DNA of 64,000 bases from Antedon bifida (GCA_963402885.1 OY727093.1:23063409-23127408), one strand, 5' to 3'. Positions 51,971 through 63,791 are shown, counted from the stretch's first letter. Made by a program: numbers and translations. The notes: generated by a model from the sequence alone, not told the origin.

Positions 51971-52604
51971 ATACAGCATTATCATCATTAATATCATGAA
52001 GCATCAATCGTCAACGAGTTGGCCGTCATCACTGTTTCCGCCACTGTTTGTTGTCTCGGGTTGTATATTGTGTAGTAGAGGCCTACTGATAAATGCCTCA
52101 TCCTCTCACCGTCCCTTATCCGCTTCCTCTTAATTAACGGTTATCATTTATCATCATTATTTGTACGTATTTAGTATAGTAATTTAGTTTGAAATATAAT
52201 TGAAAATGCAATTAAATTTGTGAATTCATGGACAAAGGAAAACAAAATTGTTTCATCTCTATCTTATAATTTTTGAGAAAAAAAAATTGGTTTGAAATAA
52301 TATGTTTGACATCATGGTACTCAGCTCTTCATCCAAAAACCAAAATTGTAACAACAAATGATAATCTGATTCAACCACATACCTGACAGGTGGCGCTCTA
52401 TTGCATGCTTTCAACAATTACTGTAATTTAACAAATAATCTAAATCTAAAATATCGTTCAACAGTATATTTTAAAAAAACTAATAGTTTAAACAATTGTA
52501 ATATCTTTTGGAGTAATATAGAAAATGCGTGTATGCTTTTATTTATAATTTTTTTTATATTCAACACCTGGAATTGAACGCAAAGATATGCATAATAATG
52601 AGCA

Positions 52605-52682
52605 AGATGGCGGAGGTTGTGATATGGAACTAAATAATTATCGGAAGTTGGAAAATGAATGCATTTACAGATATTAATAAGG
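52605..52682 (+). CDS. Possible first coding exon of a plus-strand gene
   Basis: An aagatggcgg motif (52605-52614), typical of YY1 sites at transcription starts, is followed by an ATG at 52655 with an in-frame TAA upstream. The frame MNAFTDINK runs into a strong donor (aagg|gtgagt, GT at 52683-52684). No matching downstream exon was found in the window, so the product is unknown. The gene would be divergent from ZEB. Confidence 0.25.
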
Positions 52683-53250
52683 GTGAGTTTTATAAGGACA
52701 TGTCGCTCCATATATAGAGTATATAATTAGGTGGTTCTAAAGTTGTATTCTTGTGTAGGAAGCAAAATATATGAAAATGTTTGGTCAGTCACACTAGCCT
52801 GATTAGAGTACATTTTGATGTGAGGCGTTTCAACGTTTATGTTGTGCTGCCACCTTGGCTGCTGATTGGCAAAATCTCGGAAACTATTATTCAGTGGCCT
52901 AGCAGTCGATCGTGTCGGTCTGGTACGACAAGATTTTTCGGCCTAATGTGTGTAGTAAAACAAGGATTATGTTTCTTTCTTAGTTATCGAAGATTGGTTT
53001 ACTAATATTAATACTGGGATCAGGTGCCGTTTTCGGCCACCTCGACTTATATGGACTATACCATTATTATGATAGGGGTGTGGTGTATTATGTTTTATGT
53101 AGAGAAGGGTGTCTATTGAATGGGAAGACAATACAATTGTTCTGTTATGTAACCTACAGTAAAAACTACAAGGAACAATACAAAACATCAAAAACTAGCA
53201 ATGCATGTACTTTTTATAAGGCATGTTATTATTAGGTACTGTGTTAGGGA

Positions 53251-53811
53251 ATGCCAAGATTTTGTAACAATATTACTATATTAACTAAAGATATTTTAAA
53301 TAAAACAAATTTTATAGACAAATTTAATGAAGAACCATCTACTAACTGGATAAAGCCATTTAGGAAAAATAATAAACAAGTTGATCATAACGAGTGGTTT
53401 TCGAGGCATCCGTTTTCGAAGGCCCAATGCAAAACAACGTTAACGGAATATACTATGTATAAAGGAACTCCAAACCTTGAACAATATTTGTTAGATAAAA
53501 CTAATGTTAAGAGTATCAATTTAAAATTTAAAGCAAGATCAAACTCTCTAGATCTTGAGGGTCGTAGACAATCCTGATCAAATCATAACACAGGATTATG
53601 TAAGATGTGTAGTACTAACGAAAAAGAAACAGTAAACCATTTTTTATTTAAATGTCCTTCATTAAACTCTGTTAGACAATAATTAAGTATGTACTGGGAT
53701 AATTTTTGTTGTATCTCAGGAATTAAAACACCATTTTATGCTAGACAATTTATTCACTGAAAATGAAACATTACGAACAATTAAAAACATTTTTAATGAA
53801 AGCATGGGGGA
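53251..53811 (+). pseudogene. LINE ORF2 carboxyl-terminal fragment
   Basis: A 108-codon frame (KARSNSLDLEGRRQS at its end) runs into a TGA at 53575-53577. The same frame resumes as NHNTGLCKMCSTNEKETVNH and then FLFKCP. The C-x2-C-x9-H-x4-C zinc knuckle and the preceding LKFKARSNSLDL stretch are typical of the end of LINE reverse-transcriptase polyproteins. Further frame breaks follow. It lies wholly inside the TIR transposon. Confidence 0.6.
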
Positions 53812-54011
53812 CTAGATCTACAATTTTATCAGCATTACCTCTCTCAACTAATTGATTAATATAGTAAACAAGCTACAGACATCTCTATGAGGATGTATCT
53901 GTAAGTTTTATTTATTTATTAGGCCTATCCTGTATTTTTGTTGTTCTGTTTTTATTTTTGTAGTTATATATTGTACAATTTACGTATTATGTATTTTCAT
54001 GGGTGGACATG

Positions 54012-54360
54012 TTGATCGTAGTTAAGAAGTTAAATACAAGGCTGTACTGCTTGAGGAAACTCGGTTCTTTGGGGTAAAGCAGGATATTTGTACTATAGAA
54101 TGTTTATGTTTTACTAATCAGTGATGTTCTATTTGGGCATATTGTATATTGGGCTAGGAATATCAGTAAGGGAATGTAAAGGGGATAAAGACCGAATTGA
54201 GAAGGTGCTGGGTAGAGCGGGGAAAGTAATTGGTTTGTCTATGCAAATGCTTGACTCGTTCTACAGCGAACGGCTTGCCGATTATATTGGAAGACACCAA
54301 TCATCCTCTTCATGGCGACATTATCAGCTCCGTTTTGCATTCGCTATTATAACGTTTTGA
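54012..54360 (+). pseudogene. LINE reverse-transcriptase fragment, frameshifted
   Basis: Three frames together carry the familiar LINE region: KKLNTRLYCLRKLGSLG near 54027, then DKDRIEKVLGRAGKVIG near 54190, then EDTNHPLHG near 54290. In intact elements these follow in this order (LYFLRKL, then RLEKVIKKAG, then D-SHPLH). At least two frameshifts and one stop separate them. It is inside the TIR transposon and probably comes from a different LINE than the neighbouring zinc-knuckle piece. Confidence 0.6.
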
Positions 54361-55001
54361 TGCAAACGTTGTTCAATTAGAACATGTATTTCTACACAGA
54401 AACGTTTAAAAACGTGTTTAAAAAGTTTTAGAAAAACCAAACCTAAAAACACGCAATGTCAAACGCTGTGTTTTCTGGGAACAAAATGGTACAGATTCAT
54501 TGACAAAATTATAATGTTTATTTGTTTTACTGATTACCTAATAATCAGTATGTGATAGATCTTATTAGTACTACTGTCATCTTTATTAAATGTACTACTG
54601 TGTTAATTAAATTATATTTTTTATTTGTAACTGGAATAAAAACTTTCTTTATATACTTTCTGTATCTATAAATCCGTAAAAATTATTCAATATCCACCTT
54701 AGGGAATCCACCTAATATATTAAGGAAGGATACCTAAAAATTATATAGAAATAAAGAGCCATAATATACTGTAGGCCTATTAACTTGAAAACTGAAATTA
54801 ATTCTACAGCATGCAGGGCGTAGTTGTTTTCCCTTTGTTGCTGAAACATAATGCACTAAACAAAAGAACAAAAGCAGCAGTATTTTAACACATTAACACA
54901 CTCAAATAATAAATGGGACACCCCTATTTTCCCATCTTTTTATAATGGTATAGTCCATACAAGTCGAGGTGGCCGAAAACGGCACCTGATCCTTAATACT
55001 G

Positions 55002-58000
55002 TTTGGAATAATCAATATTTCTCGCCGCAGTTTGCTTTTTTACTTTATACGCCTAGGCTAGTAGTAGAGGCCTACTAACTAGAGGCTTGTTATTGCTATG
55101 TTGGCCACCGACGGCCACACTCTTTAAACCATTATTAAACGTAGGCTACGTATGCAGACTAAGACGTTCGGGCCTAACTAGGTATTTAGGATTAATAATT
55201 GGGCCGGCTTTATATAGTCTATCAATATTAACAATTATAATTTTATTCATAAGAAAAGAGAGAAAGAAAAAACTATTGTACATTATTAATAATTATTTTA
55301 TTGACAGTGAAAATGTTTGCATATATTGGAGCTGAACCATCCCCACCTAAAATCAGATCTGTCTAGTATTGCACCATTTTTACTATAATATTTAAAGGAC
55401 AAAAGGTATAGGAGTATTCAATAATTTACCATGAATGCAATAAATATTTAAAAAATATTTTGTATAAGGTCCTATTATATTATTATTAAGTCAAGCTGTC
55501 TAAGATTATGTTTTTTTAAACAAAATAAATTGCTGTAGTATTGTAGATATTAAAATACTGTACATCATTTTGTTCTTATGAAATTGGCACCTTATGAGAA
55601 TGTCAAATGAATTTTTCGAATGACTTGTTAAATATTTTGTTATACAATTTTTATAGTGGGATGGCACAATGGTGTAGTAAAACATTTACAAATTTTAAAA
55701 AGAACCCTTGATCTAGTTTTAGTGTAAAAATATACTGATGACATGACTGGGTAGTAAGTAGGGGTAAGTCTTGCTTGTGTGCTTATCTTCTTTTCTCTAC
55801 AATATCTTAAAAAGAAAATCTTAGGCGAAGATTAATAAGGCCAAAATTATGATTATAATATTATGGATAAAAAACTTAAATTGAATGAGAGAAGATTGAT
55901 TTAATAAAAGTTGACTTTGAAAAAGTAGGTGTGTTTAAATGTACTTTATACCTTAATGTTGAGTTTCATATTAATGTATTTGACATGTTTTAACGAATTT
56001 GACGTGTTTCAACAGATTTGACGTGTTTCAGCAAATTTGACATGTTTAACAAATTTAGTGCATTTTTATTCAATGGATAAAAAAAACAAAATACCTCACG
56101 CAATCAGCATTTCATTTTTTATACCAGAGGTGCGTCGCACATTCTATCATACAACTAATCAGATGTAATGTATATAACCTAAAAACAGAATTGAGATACT
56201 AAACATAGATTTGAAAAATATTTTTATCCAAAACCAACATTTTTGGAGCTTTCGTTAATTGGGAGATCAGTAGATTGGATGAAAATTCGAGAGGTTCCCG
56301 CAGAAATCGACAGGGTTTGGAACATCGTTGAATTGAGGCTAAACTTTCTAAATTACATTGTTTTTTCAACAGAACTGAATATAATGCATTTGGATACATA
56401 CAACATGTTATTTGCTCCCCCTATCTGTAGTATTCCTTGTGTGCTCCGTAGCAATGGCAAGGTCAAGTATCAACAATTCAAATAGAGAACCGAATAAATT
56501 AAAAATTCATCCATCCAGCCATCCCTACAATAATTAATATGCTAAACAATAGTTCAATGAGCCAAAGCGATACAGAGCAATATTGCTGTACCTTTTAATT
56601 TGTTTTTATTACATATTTTTTATTGTTATGTTTAAGTAAATTGTACATTACTTTTGCAGCCGATTCTCGGTACTGTATCTAACGAAGTCACATAGGAATA
56701 TTTGGTAATACAACATCACATGTGTTTCACATGTATCTAGTAGTAACCTAAACTTACATGATACAGCCACCACATGTGATATAAATGAGATGCTGTAAAT
56801 TACAAAATATTCTTACGATACTTTAAATAGATAGTATGTGGAGATACATTTTGTAAATACAAAGTTTTTAGCCATGTAGCTCTTTTTGCAAGTTTTATAC
56901 CTGAATAAATAATAATAATAAATAATGTATACAGTACAAAGGTTCATGTCTAGATTCAAAGGTAGGTAGTATCTCAAGCTCTTTTGTAACTTTATCATTA
57001 ATTGTTTTCACACAGAAATAATCATTCTAACACCTTTGCAAAATTGATTGCTACAAAGCTTTGACTTTCTTAGGAACTAGGTTTGGTGTACTAGAAAGTT
57101 ACAGAATGATGATAATTGATATCTGTGAAAATGCTTATTCATTGGCAAAGGACAGAGGAGGATGAGGAGGGCAGCCATTAGATTAGAAGATGATGTGACA
57201 CAATTTTTTATCAAAACTACTGAAATTTATTATAACATATCCTGGATGAACCAATTGTTTCGGTAAATCTTGACAATTATCACCAGCAAATCAGATTTGA
57301 TGGGGAAGGAGGGGCAATGTGAATACGTAACTAGCTATTTTTAAGTTATAGAAAATAAAAATAATATGTCCTTTAAAGGACAACTTGACCGAGGACCAAA
57401 TTTTAACAATGTATTAGGGATGTACATATGATCAGAACCATCGCGAGATTAAGGATATCGCCACACATGCTCGCAGTACAGCCGTCACTGTAAATTGCTG
57501 TGATGTCACAGGTGCATCGCAAAATTTACATCATGAGTTTTCTGGCAAAGTCTGGTAAACACACTTTGTAAATAAATCGTAAAAAATATAAATGTTGATT
57601 TTTTTGTATTGTGCTCTCTGTTGGATGTGTATGATAAAAACATAAAAACAAATTTTAAAAAAAATGCGCAGATCGGTTTTGAAAGGTGAGGGGGAAAAAT
57701 AAAAGATCAATTACTTTGGCTGCAGCCAAGTTAAATCTAAACAATTTTAGGTCGTTTCATTAGATTTACGAGCACATTTCAACTGTACTAAATTCGGCAG
57801 GATTGTCCTGCTTTTTGATGTTGTGTCTCGTTGTCTCGCATTCATGAACTGGCCCGCGTTTCAAATTTATTTATCATAAAAAAAAGTCAGCAAACAAAAA
57901 ACTAACTTCATGTGAACCTTAGTAAATTTTCAGCTTACTGCATTAACTAACTGTTAGCATGTCTCGACTTTTAGTTGTACGATGATGCGCGTGTTTTAGA

Positions 58001-58065
58001 AGGGGAATTCCTGGGCTTCATCAGCAAAAACATGTACATCCGAAGGGAAGCTGAGGGAAATGTAG
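55002..58065. other. Intergenic stretch without a recognised gene
   Basis: A+T-rich sequence with short scattered frames, none with recognisable motifs. A tcctttaaaggacaacttga stretch near 57370 is the kind of word found at transposon ends, but no partner was found. Confidence 0.45.
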
Positions 58066-58165
58066 TCCAACCAAACTATTTAAACTATTCATACATAGTA
58101 GGCCTATACATAGCGCATTCCCAAATGCGCTATGTATGAATAGTTTTTTAAATAGTTTGGTTGAA
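58066..58165. repeat. Near-perfect palindrome of about 95 bp
   Basis: The outer arm aaccaaactatttaaactat (58069 onward) is matched by its reverse complement ending near 58162. Within it, acatagcgcatt and aatgcgctatgt form an inner pair around a three-base loop. The outer and inner stems share catacatag-type sequence, so two folds compete. It may be a solo inverted-repeat mobile element. Confidence 0.75.
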
Positions 58166-59765
58166 AGTTTTATTGTACGTGGTGCCATGTGTACAACGTT
58201 TTCTTGTGATGATGTGGACTACTCTTCGTGAGTTTGAGATGACTTTTATTTATTTGATCGCAGACGCAAGTTCTCACTCGAAAATTACACAGTCAATATG
58301 AAACTCCTTGAGAACTTGTTGGATTTTATATGTTTAATAACGGGTTCACGGTAATTACACAGTCAATATCATCATCCACAGGGACATATAAGAATTACAA
58401 TCAAAGCAAAGCTGGTCACACTCTTCAGGTGAATTACAAAACACAGTTTTATGTATTAGAGTGTGCATTTCAAGAATTGCAAAAAAACAATTTGGTTTTA
58501 CTATGGTGATTATGATTTGTTTGTAGGCTGTTTGTTAGGTGTACCCAATAACAGTTGACCTTAGCAATGATTACATCATAAAAGGGAAATCCCCTCTAAG
58601 CTAAGGTGAATGCACTTTAAATCTACACTTCTGTGTATTGATGTTTGAAGATTGCACAATGTTTGCATATAAGAGTAAAATTTAAAAGCAAAATTAAAAT
58701 GTACAGTACTTGTTGGATTTAAGTTGTTGTAAAACTGAACAATTACTATACTCATCATGTGTTGGTGTGTGGTGTATTAACTAGAATTATTAGTGGCGTC
58801 ACCTGGTCTACCTTTCGCAGCCAACCAAACTGCCTGCTGGCTATGAACACTAACCACTGGCAAATGAAATCTGTCAAACACCTAGCAAGCTAATCGTTGC
58901 TAATTGAAAAGTGTGACAGCTATCCAGTGTCTGAGAGGGTGATGTTTGTAACCACAGTGAAACTAACTTTTTACCTGCTTTTTACACAGATTTCTTTCTT
59001 TTTCTATTATATTTTTCCTTGATAATAGATAAACAGTAGATAGTGAAACCATTTTCAAAATTCATTATGTTCTAATAACATTAATATATAATAAGAATTA
59101 ACTTTAAATAAACCGAACATCACCAATTTTAAACACACTGCACAAAAAAAAAAAAAATCATGAATAAACTTGTAAAATAAACTAATTGGTTTAACAATTT
59201 TTCTGTAAATTGCGTGTTTCAAAAAAATTCACTTTGAAATGCGGGACCATCTTGCACAATGTCAGCCGGTTCGTAACATGATATTGATAGATGTAGTTGT
59301 ATAGTTACAACTATAGATAGTTGTACAGTACATGTAACATTTTTTTGGCTGCAAACTACTACTTTTGATGAGCTGAAGATTTTAAAGTAATAGTCATACA
59401 CGAGTCACGATATTATATTTAGCTTGAAATCTAATGTGATTTTGTTATTCTTTTTGATGATCAAGCATAGTATCCTGGATAGATGGCATTCCATTAGAGG
59501 TACAGTAGGTACCCTCTTATCTCCATCAAACAGTCATTTTAACCAAGGACATTTTGTACATTTTCCATGTTACCCGTTACTGGTACTGGTACTGGTTCAA
59601 ATAACCGTCTCACAGAGACATCTGGTAGCCATTGACTTAAAGTTGGCATTTGGATGTGTTACTTTTAAATGTAGGCCTACAGTATGAGAGTGACTACTAC
59701 CAAATTACACAGTCACAAAACAACTTATAAACAGTTCATATATACAGTTAAAACATTGCTGGGAA

Positions 59766-61571
59766 TTATAAATTTCTGTTGAAGCAGGCTCTAATGAAGT
59801 TGCATCTAGTAAGTTGACTTTGTTGTACAACTCTATCAAGTATTGATGGTATCTTCCGACCTCTTCGTTTACTTTGGGTTGTGTGAAAAGTAAGAATTTT
59901 TGTAGGATCTTCATTTTCTTTTCTAATTACATGTCCGATCCAGTTGAATTGTTGCTTGTAGACATATTCTTCTAGCGGTTGACAGCCAGTAATTTTGTAG
60001 AGATCGTCATTATCAATAACGTAACGCCAGTCTATATAGTTTTCATCTGTTTCTTCATCTGAGGATATGTCTACATGGTTTGGTGGGCAGACTCTTTGAA
60101 AGCCATTCACTAGCATTCTTCTTAGGAAGGTTTTGTATGTTGTGCTAAGTTTGGACATTTCACTTCCTGTTGCCCTCCAAGCATGGCAACCATAGGTGAG
60201 TCTACTCCTAACTAGACCATTAAGAAACATCATTCTTGTTTGTAAGTGGATCGTTCTGTTGGTAAGCAATGCTCTATTCTCTGCAAATGCTCCTTTGGCT
60301 GAATTGATTCTGTATTTTACTTCTTGATCTCCAATATGAACATCATTGTAGGTAGCCCATACACCAAGGTATCTAAAGTGTGTTACGTTGTTAATGTGTA
60401 CGCCGCCAATTTGTATGATGCATCTTGGGTATTCTTCAACTTCCTCTTTCCAGTTCCATATAATGGTTTCTGTTTTGGGGGCACTAATTCTTAGACCAAA
60501 TTCCAGACAAACTTTATTCAAGATGTTCACAATGGTTTGCAGTTCTTCTTGTGACCAGGAGCTTACAGCAAAGTCATCAGCATAGCCACTTTCAAAGTCG
60601 TCATAGATGCCCCTTGATGGTGCTTTACGTCTTTGAGCACGATTTGTAGCTTCAATAGGAATTAGGTATTGTATCATTAGGCCATCCAAACTAGCATCTT
60701 TACAGCGTTGTTTGAACACTCTAATAACGTAATCAAAATATTGGTTAAACATGCTGGTACTCTCAATACCACCCTGTCGCACCCCAGAAGATGTTTCGAA
60801 CTTATCATCACTCGGATCGTCGTCAGCAAGGTATGCTTTCGTTGAGCTGTACAGTGATTGTATAATGTCAATCATAGTAGTAGACTGGTTTAAGTGAAAC
60901 CTATTACGAACGCTTAGGAAAAGAAGATTACGATTCACATGGTCGAATGCTGCTGTTAAATCGATGAAGCATGTATAGAGTTTGCGATTTGAGCGATACG
61001 CAATTTCCTGGATCTGCTTGATTACATATATAGCATCATTGCACCCTCTGTTGGACCTGAATCCAAACTGTGTGCGTAGAAGTTGACTTTCATAAAAGAT
61101 GGAAAAACGTGAAAGAATGATAACCATAAGTATCTTTGAAAATGTAGACCCAATCGATATTCCTCTATACATTGATGGATCAAGTGGACTGCCTTTTTTT
61201 TTCCAAATGGTTGTTAATTTGGACAGTCCCCAATCACTTGGTACTTCTTTCGTTCTCCAAATTTCCTCAAACAGTCTATGTACATGGTCGACGAATACTG
61301 GGTTCTCTGTGGCGACTTGCAACATTTCAGAAGCGACATCTAGGGTAGCTTTGCGACCTTTTAGATGTCCGATTGCATCAATAATTTCTTTCTTGGACGG
61401 AGGTTCATTGTCTATCTCAAATTCTGGTTGTCTCAGGTTGATAATATATTCTGGAGGTGTGCAAATTTCATCTGGGATTTTAAGGCTAGATTGGTCTGGA
61501 TTAAAGTGATCTTTAAAGTGTTCACGTAATCCAGGACATTTTATAGGCTTTGGTGCTTTGAGACCTTTCAA
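59766..61571 (-). CDS. LINE reverse transcriptase, 5'-truncated but open
   Basis: An uninterrupted 601-codon frame carries the reverse-transcriptase motifs of a non-LTR retrotransposon in order: MYRGISIGSTFSKI, QFGFRSNRGCNDA, motif A FIDLTAAFDHV, motif B GVRQGGIEST, motif C GYADDFA, GLRISAPKTE and FRYLGVW. A carboxyl region with WIGHVIRKENEDP and RRGRKIPS follows. The apparent start at 61571 is a TTG just after a stop, not an ATG, and no endonuclease domain is present, so the copy is 5'-truncated. The catalytic YADD is intact. WIGHV-RK tails occur in RTE-like and related LINEs; the clade is not settled. No poly(A) tail is seen after the stop. Confidence 0.9.
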   Translation of the reverse strand: MKGLKAPKPIKCPGLREHFKDHFNPDQSSLKIPDEICTPPEYIINLRQPEFEIDNEPPSKKEIIDAIGHLKGRKATLDVASEMLQVATENPVFVDHVHRLFEEIWRTKEVPSDWGLSKLTTIWKKKGSPLDPSMYRGISIGSTFSKILMVIILSRFSIFYESQLLRTQFGFRSNRGCNDAIYVIKQIQEIAYRSNRKLYTCFIDLTAAFDHVNRNLLFLSVRNRFHLNQSTTMIDIIQSLYSSTKAYLADDDPSDDKFETSSGVRQGGIESTSMFNQYFDYVIRVFKQRCKDASLDGLMIQYLIPIEATNRAQRRKAPSRGIYDDFESGYADDFAVSSWSQEELQTIVNILNKVCLEFGLRISAPKTETIIWNWKEEVEEYPRCIIQIGGVHINNVTHFRYLGVWATYNDVHIGDQEVKYRINSAKGAFAENRALLTNRTIHLQTRMMFLNGLVRSRLTYGCHAWRATGSEMSKLSTTYKTFLRRMLVNGFQRVCPPNHVDISSDEETDENYIDWRYVIDNDDLYKITGCQPLEEYVYKQQFNWIGHVIRKENEDPTKILTFHTTQSKRRGRKIPSILDRVVQQSQLTRCNFIRACFNRNL

Positions 61572-61849
61572 AGGAAGGGTAAATCAGTTGCAGTTGCAGT
61601 GCCTATTTTTGTTAATTTTCAAAATGTCTTAATTAAAAGTATATCTCTGTTTCCTTATTAGATTAATTGAAAAGATTAAAATTGTTTTGTTTATTTTGTA
61701 AAAAATGTGAGAAATATTAAATTAAGTTTTTTTGTATGGTCATTGAATGACTTAACAAACATTTGTTAATTGGCATGTTTGCAGTAATACTGTATATAAT
61801 ATACAATATTGTGTAGCTCTGTATTAAAAAAATGTATTTATAATTACTA

Positions 61850-62090
61850 TAGACCTGGGGATAGATTTGTAGAACATTTACGTTCCATTCATCTTAATAC
61901 ACCCGGTCTTCCTGTGGCAGAACATTTTCATGATAACCATAATATTAATGATATACGGGTTACTGGCATAAACCAATGCAACTCATCCGAACGTGACCGT
62001 AGACGACTAGAAGAATGTATAATTTTTCAACTTGGAACTATCAAACCCAAATGGACTTATTATGTATCATTTAAGTACTATCTTGTCTGA
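61850..62090 (+). pseudogene. GIY-YIG endonuclease fragment of a Penelope-like element
   Basis: The frame GDRFVEHLRSIHLNTPGLPV, followed by AEHFHDNHNINDIRVTGI and RDRRRLEECIIFQLGTIKP, matches the carboxyl-terminal GIY-YIG endonuclease of Penelope-like retroelements (R-x2-EH-x2-SI, then HF--H, then E--I-QL-TI-P). The amino-terminal GIY part is missing. A polypyrimidine-poor AG at about 61850-61852 precedes the homology, and Penelope-like elements are known to carry introns. The reading is not continuous at its far end. The neighbouring LINE is on the opposite strand and unrelated. Confidence 0.6.
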
Positions 62091-62597
62091 CATGAGTTAT
62101 TATTATGTAATACCTTTTGTTTGTCAATGTTATTGTCAATTTGTTATTTGCTTGTTCATTGTTACGCCCATTATAGACTCTTTTGTTTTCTATGTACCCT
62201 TTCTTTATATGTATTCGTCTTTTACCAATATTCTATCAGTACCTGATATGACCTATGGTCGAAAGTACTAGTAGTAAGTACAATAAATATTTGAAGCAGA
62301 AACAATAACTTTGTTTTATTTTTATACATGATCCTGCCTATGCAGCACCTATTTCCTGATATATATAGACCTATCTGACTGGTCTAATTGTGAGATCTTG
62401 TTCCTCAGACTCTCATTCTAAACGAGGTAGTGTGCGAGTAGATCGTTTGGGATTAGTTTGAGTGAGGTACGTAAAATGACCAGTCGAATACATTATTTGT
62501 TTGCTCCCATGACAAGAGAGGTTCGACCCATACAACAGTTTACCAAGTACCGTAGTTACTTTAAGTATGAATATAACTTAAAATCCACATAATAATG

Positions 62598-62935
62598 TAA
62601 TATGATGATACCACAATTACAGTACAATACTGTAATATGATACCACAATTATAGTACAATACTGTAATATGATACCACAATTACAGTACAATACTGTAAT
62701 ATGATACCACAATTACAGTACAATACTGTAATATGATAACACAATTACAGTACAATACTGTAATATGATAACACAATTACAGTACAATACTGTAATATGA
62801 TAACACAATTACAGTACAATACTGTAATATGATACCACAATTACAGTACAATACTGTAATATGATAACACAATTACAGTACAATACTGTAATATGATAAC
62901 ACAATTACAGTACAATACTGTAATACTGTATATTA
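62598..62935. repeat. 32-bp tandem array, about 10 copies
   Basis: Units of 32 bp reading taatatgataccacaattac and then agtacaatactg recur with very few changes (mainly tacc against taac). Each unit contains acagta-caa-tactgt, a perfect 6-bp inverted repeat around a 3-base loop, so the single strand could form a regular series of small hairpins. It ends about 20 bases before the inverted-repeat element. Confidence 0.95.
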
Positions 62936-62956
62936 TGATACTGCAACCACGGTAAC

Positions 62957-63558
62957 GGGACGATTCGGCCCTGAGACGATTCGGCCCAGGACGATTCGGC
63001 CCTGGGACGATTCGGCCCGGGACTATTCGGCCCGGGACGATTCGGCCCTGAGACGATTCGGCACACTTACATTTATCGGCTTTGATAAGCATTTATAAGC
63101 ATAAAATAAGCTTTTTTCCCCAAACTTTATTTTCAGAGAGACTATGGGGTAGCACTACTAGGGATAAAGATGCAATAAAGCAAACATTTTGAAAACATTG
63201 TCGAAAATAATCATTTTTTAGTCACGCGAACGATGTAAACAAGTTACGCCCTCTGTTGGCCGCTTGGCGAATGCACGAAATAAACAAGGTTTTCGAAGTA
63301 ATAAATTGAATATAAAATTACGTTTTTTTAGTAATTTATTATATATATTATATCAACTTTGTCAATATCAATAAAATACGGATTGTTAAACACCTTTAAA
63401 AACTTGATAAATAAAAAAAAAATGAATATGAATTTGGTCTAAAGTGAGACGTTTCGGCCCACAAAGTGGGATGTTTCGGCCCAAAAGTGGGCCGAATCGT
63501 CCCACCAAAAGTGGGCCGAATAGTCCCGGGCCGAATCGTCTCAGGGCCGAATCGTCCC
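62957..63558. mobile_element. Fold-back element with inverted ends of 15-16 bp tandem repeats
   Basis: The left end (62957-63065) is seven degenerate copies of a unit like gggacgattcggccc. The right end (about 63450-63558) holds the same unit in reverse complement, with aagtgggccgaatcgtccc variants further in. The outermost 30 bases of the two ends match almost exactly as inverted repeats. The 380-bp centre is A+T-rich and non-coding. No target duplication was found. The architecture matches fold-back elements such as Drosophila FB and the sea urchin TU elements, whose inverted ends contain short tandem repeats. Confidence 0.75.
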
Positions 63559-63791
63559 TGAACCCAATCACAACAAGTAAGAAATACATTCATTATTAAG
63601 TGTTTCTCAGTATTTCTCAATAGGGAGCTTTTGCAATGAAGGGTATGGTCATTAACAGAGTGTGACTGTTATTTCCAGACACAAGCGACGACTGTCGGCC
63701 CCAGCCTAGACATAGTCCGTAGATCTTGTAACATGCAGGCTTGGTGTATTTGAGAAATTTCTGTGTTAGCCATGCTAGGTCTTAGGCTTAC

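Larger units (their letters stand above)
53017..54992. mobile_element. TIR DNA transposon with 9-bp target duplication, carrying LINE pieces
   Basis: The ends are 51-bp inverted repeats (53017-53067 and 54942-54992) beginning ggatcaggtgccgttttcgg, with one mismatch. They are flanked by identical 9-bp repeats ttaatactg (53008-53016 and 54993-55001). An 8-9 bp duplication with GG-starting ends fits Merlin; MuDR/MULE also makes 9-bp duplications. No transposase frame is recognised in the 1,976 bp. Instead the interior holds two fragments related to LINE reverse-transcriptase carboxyl ends. The near-identical ends suggest fairly recent movement. Confidence 0.88.

Noticed and set aside
60388-61509. 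Plus-strand frames of 65 and 136 codons
   Set aside because: They are shadows antisense to the LINE reverse transcriptase.
62841-63092. Minus-strand frame with IVPGR repeats
   Set aside because: The repeated peptide comes from the 15-16 bp tandem repeat at the end of the fold-back element.
1740-63260. Recurring gcgccctct-type words (near 1750, 22500, 24605, 52392 and 63248)
   Set aside because: They are probably remnants of common short mobile elements, but each copy is too short to delimit, so no feature is claimed.
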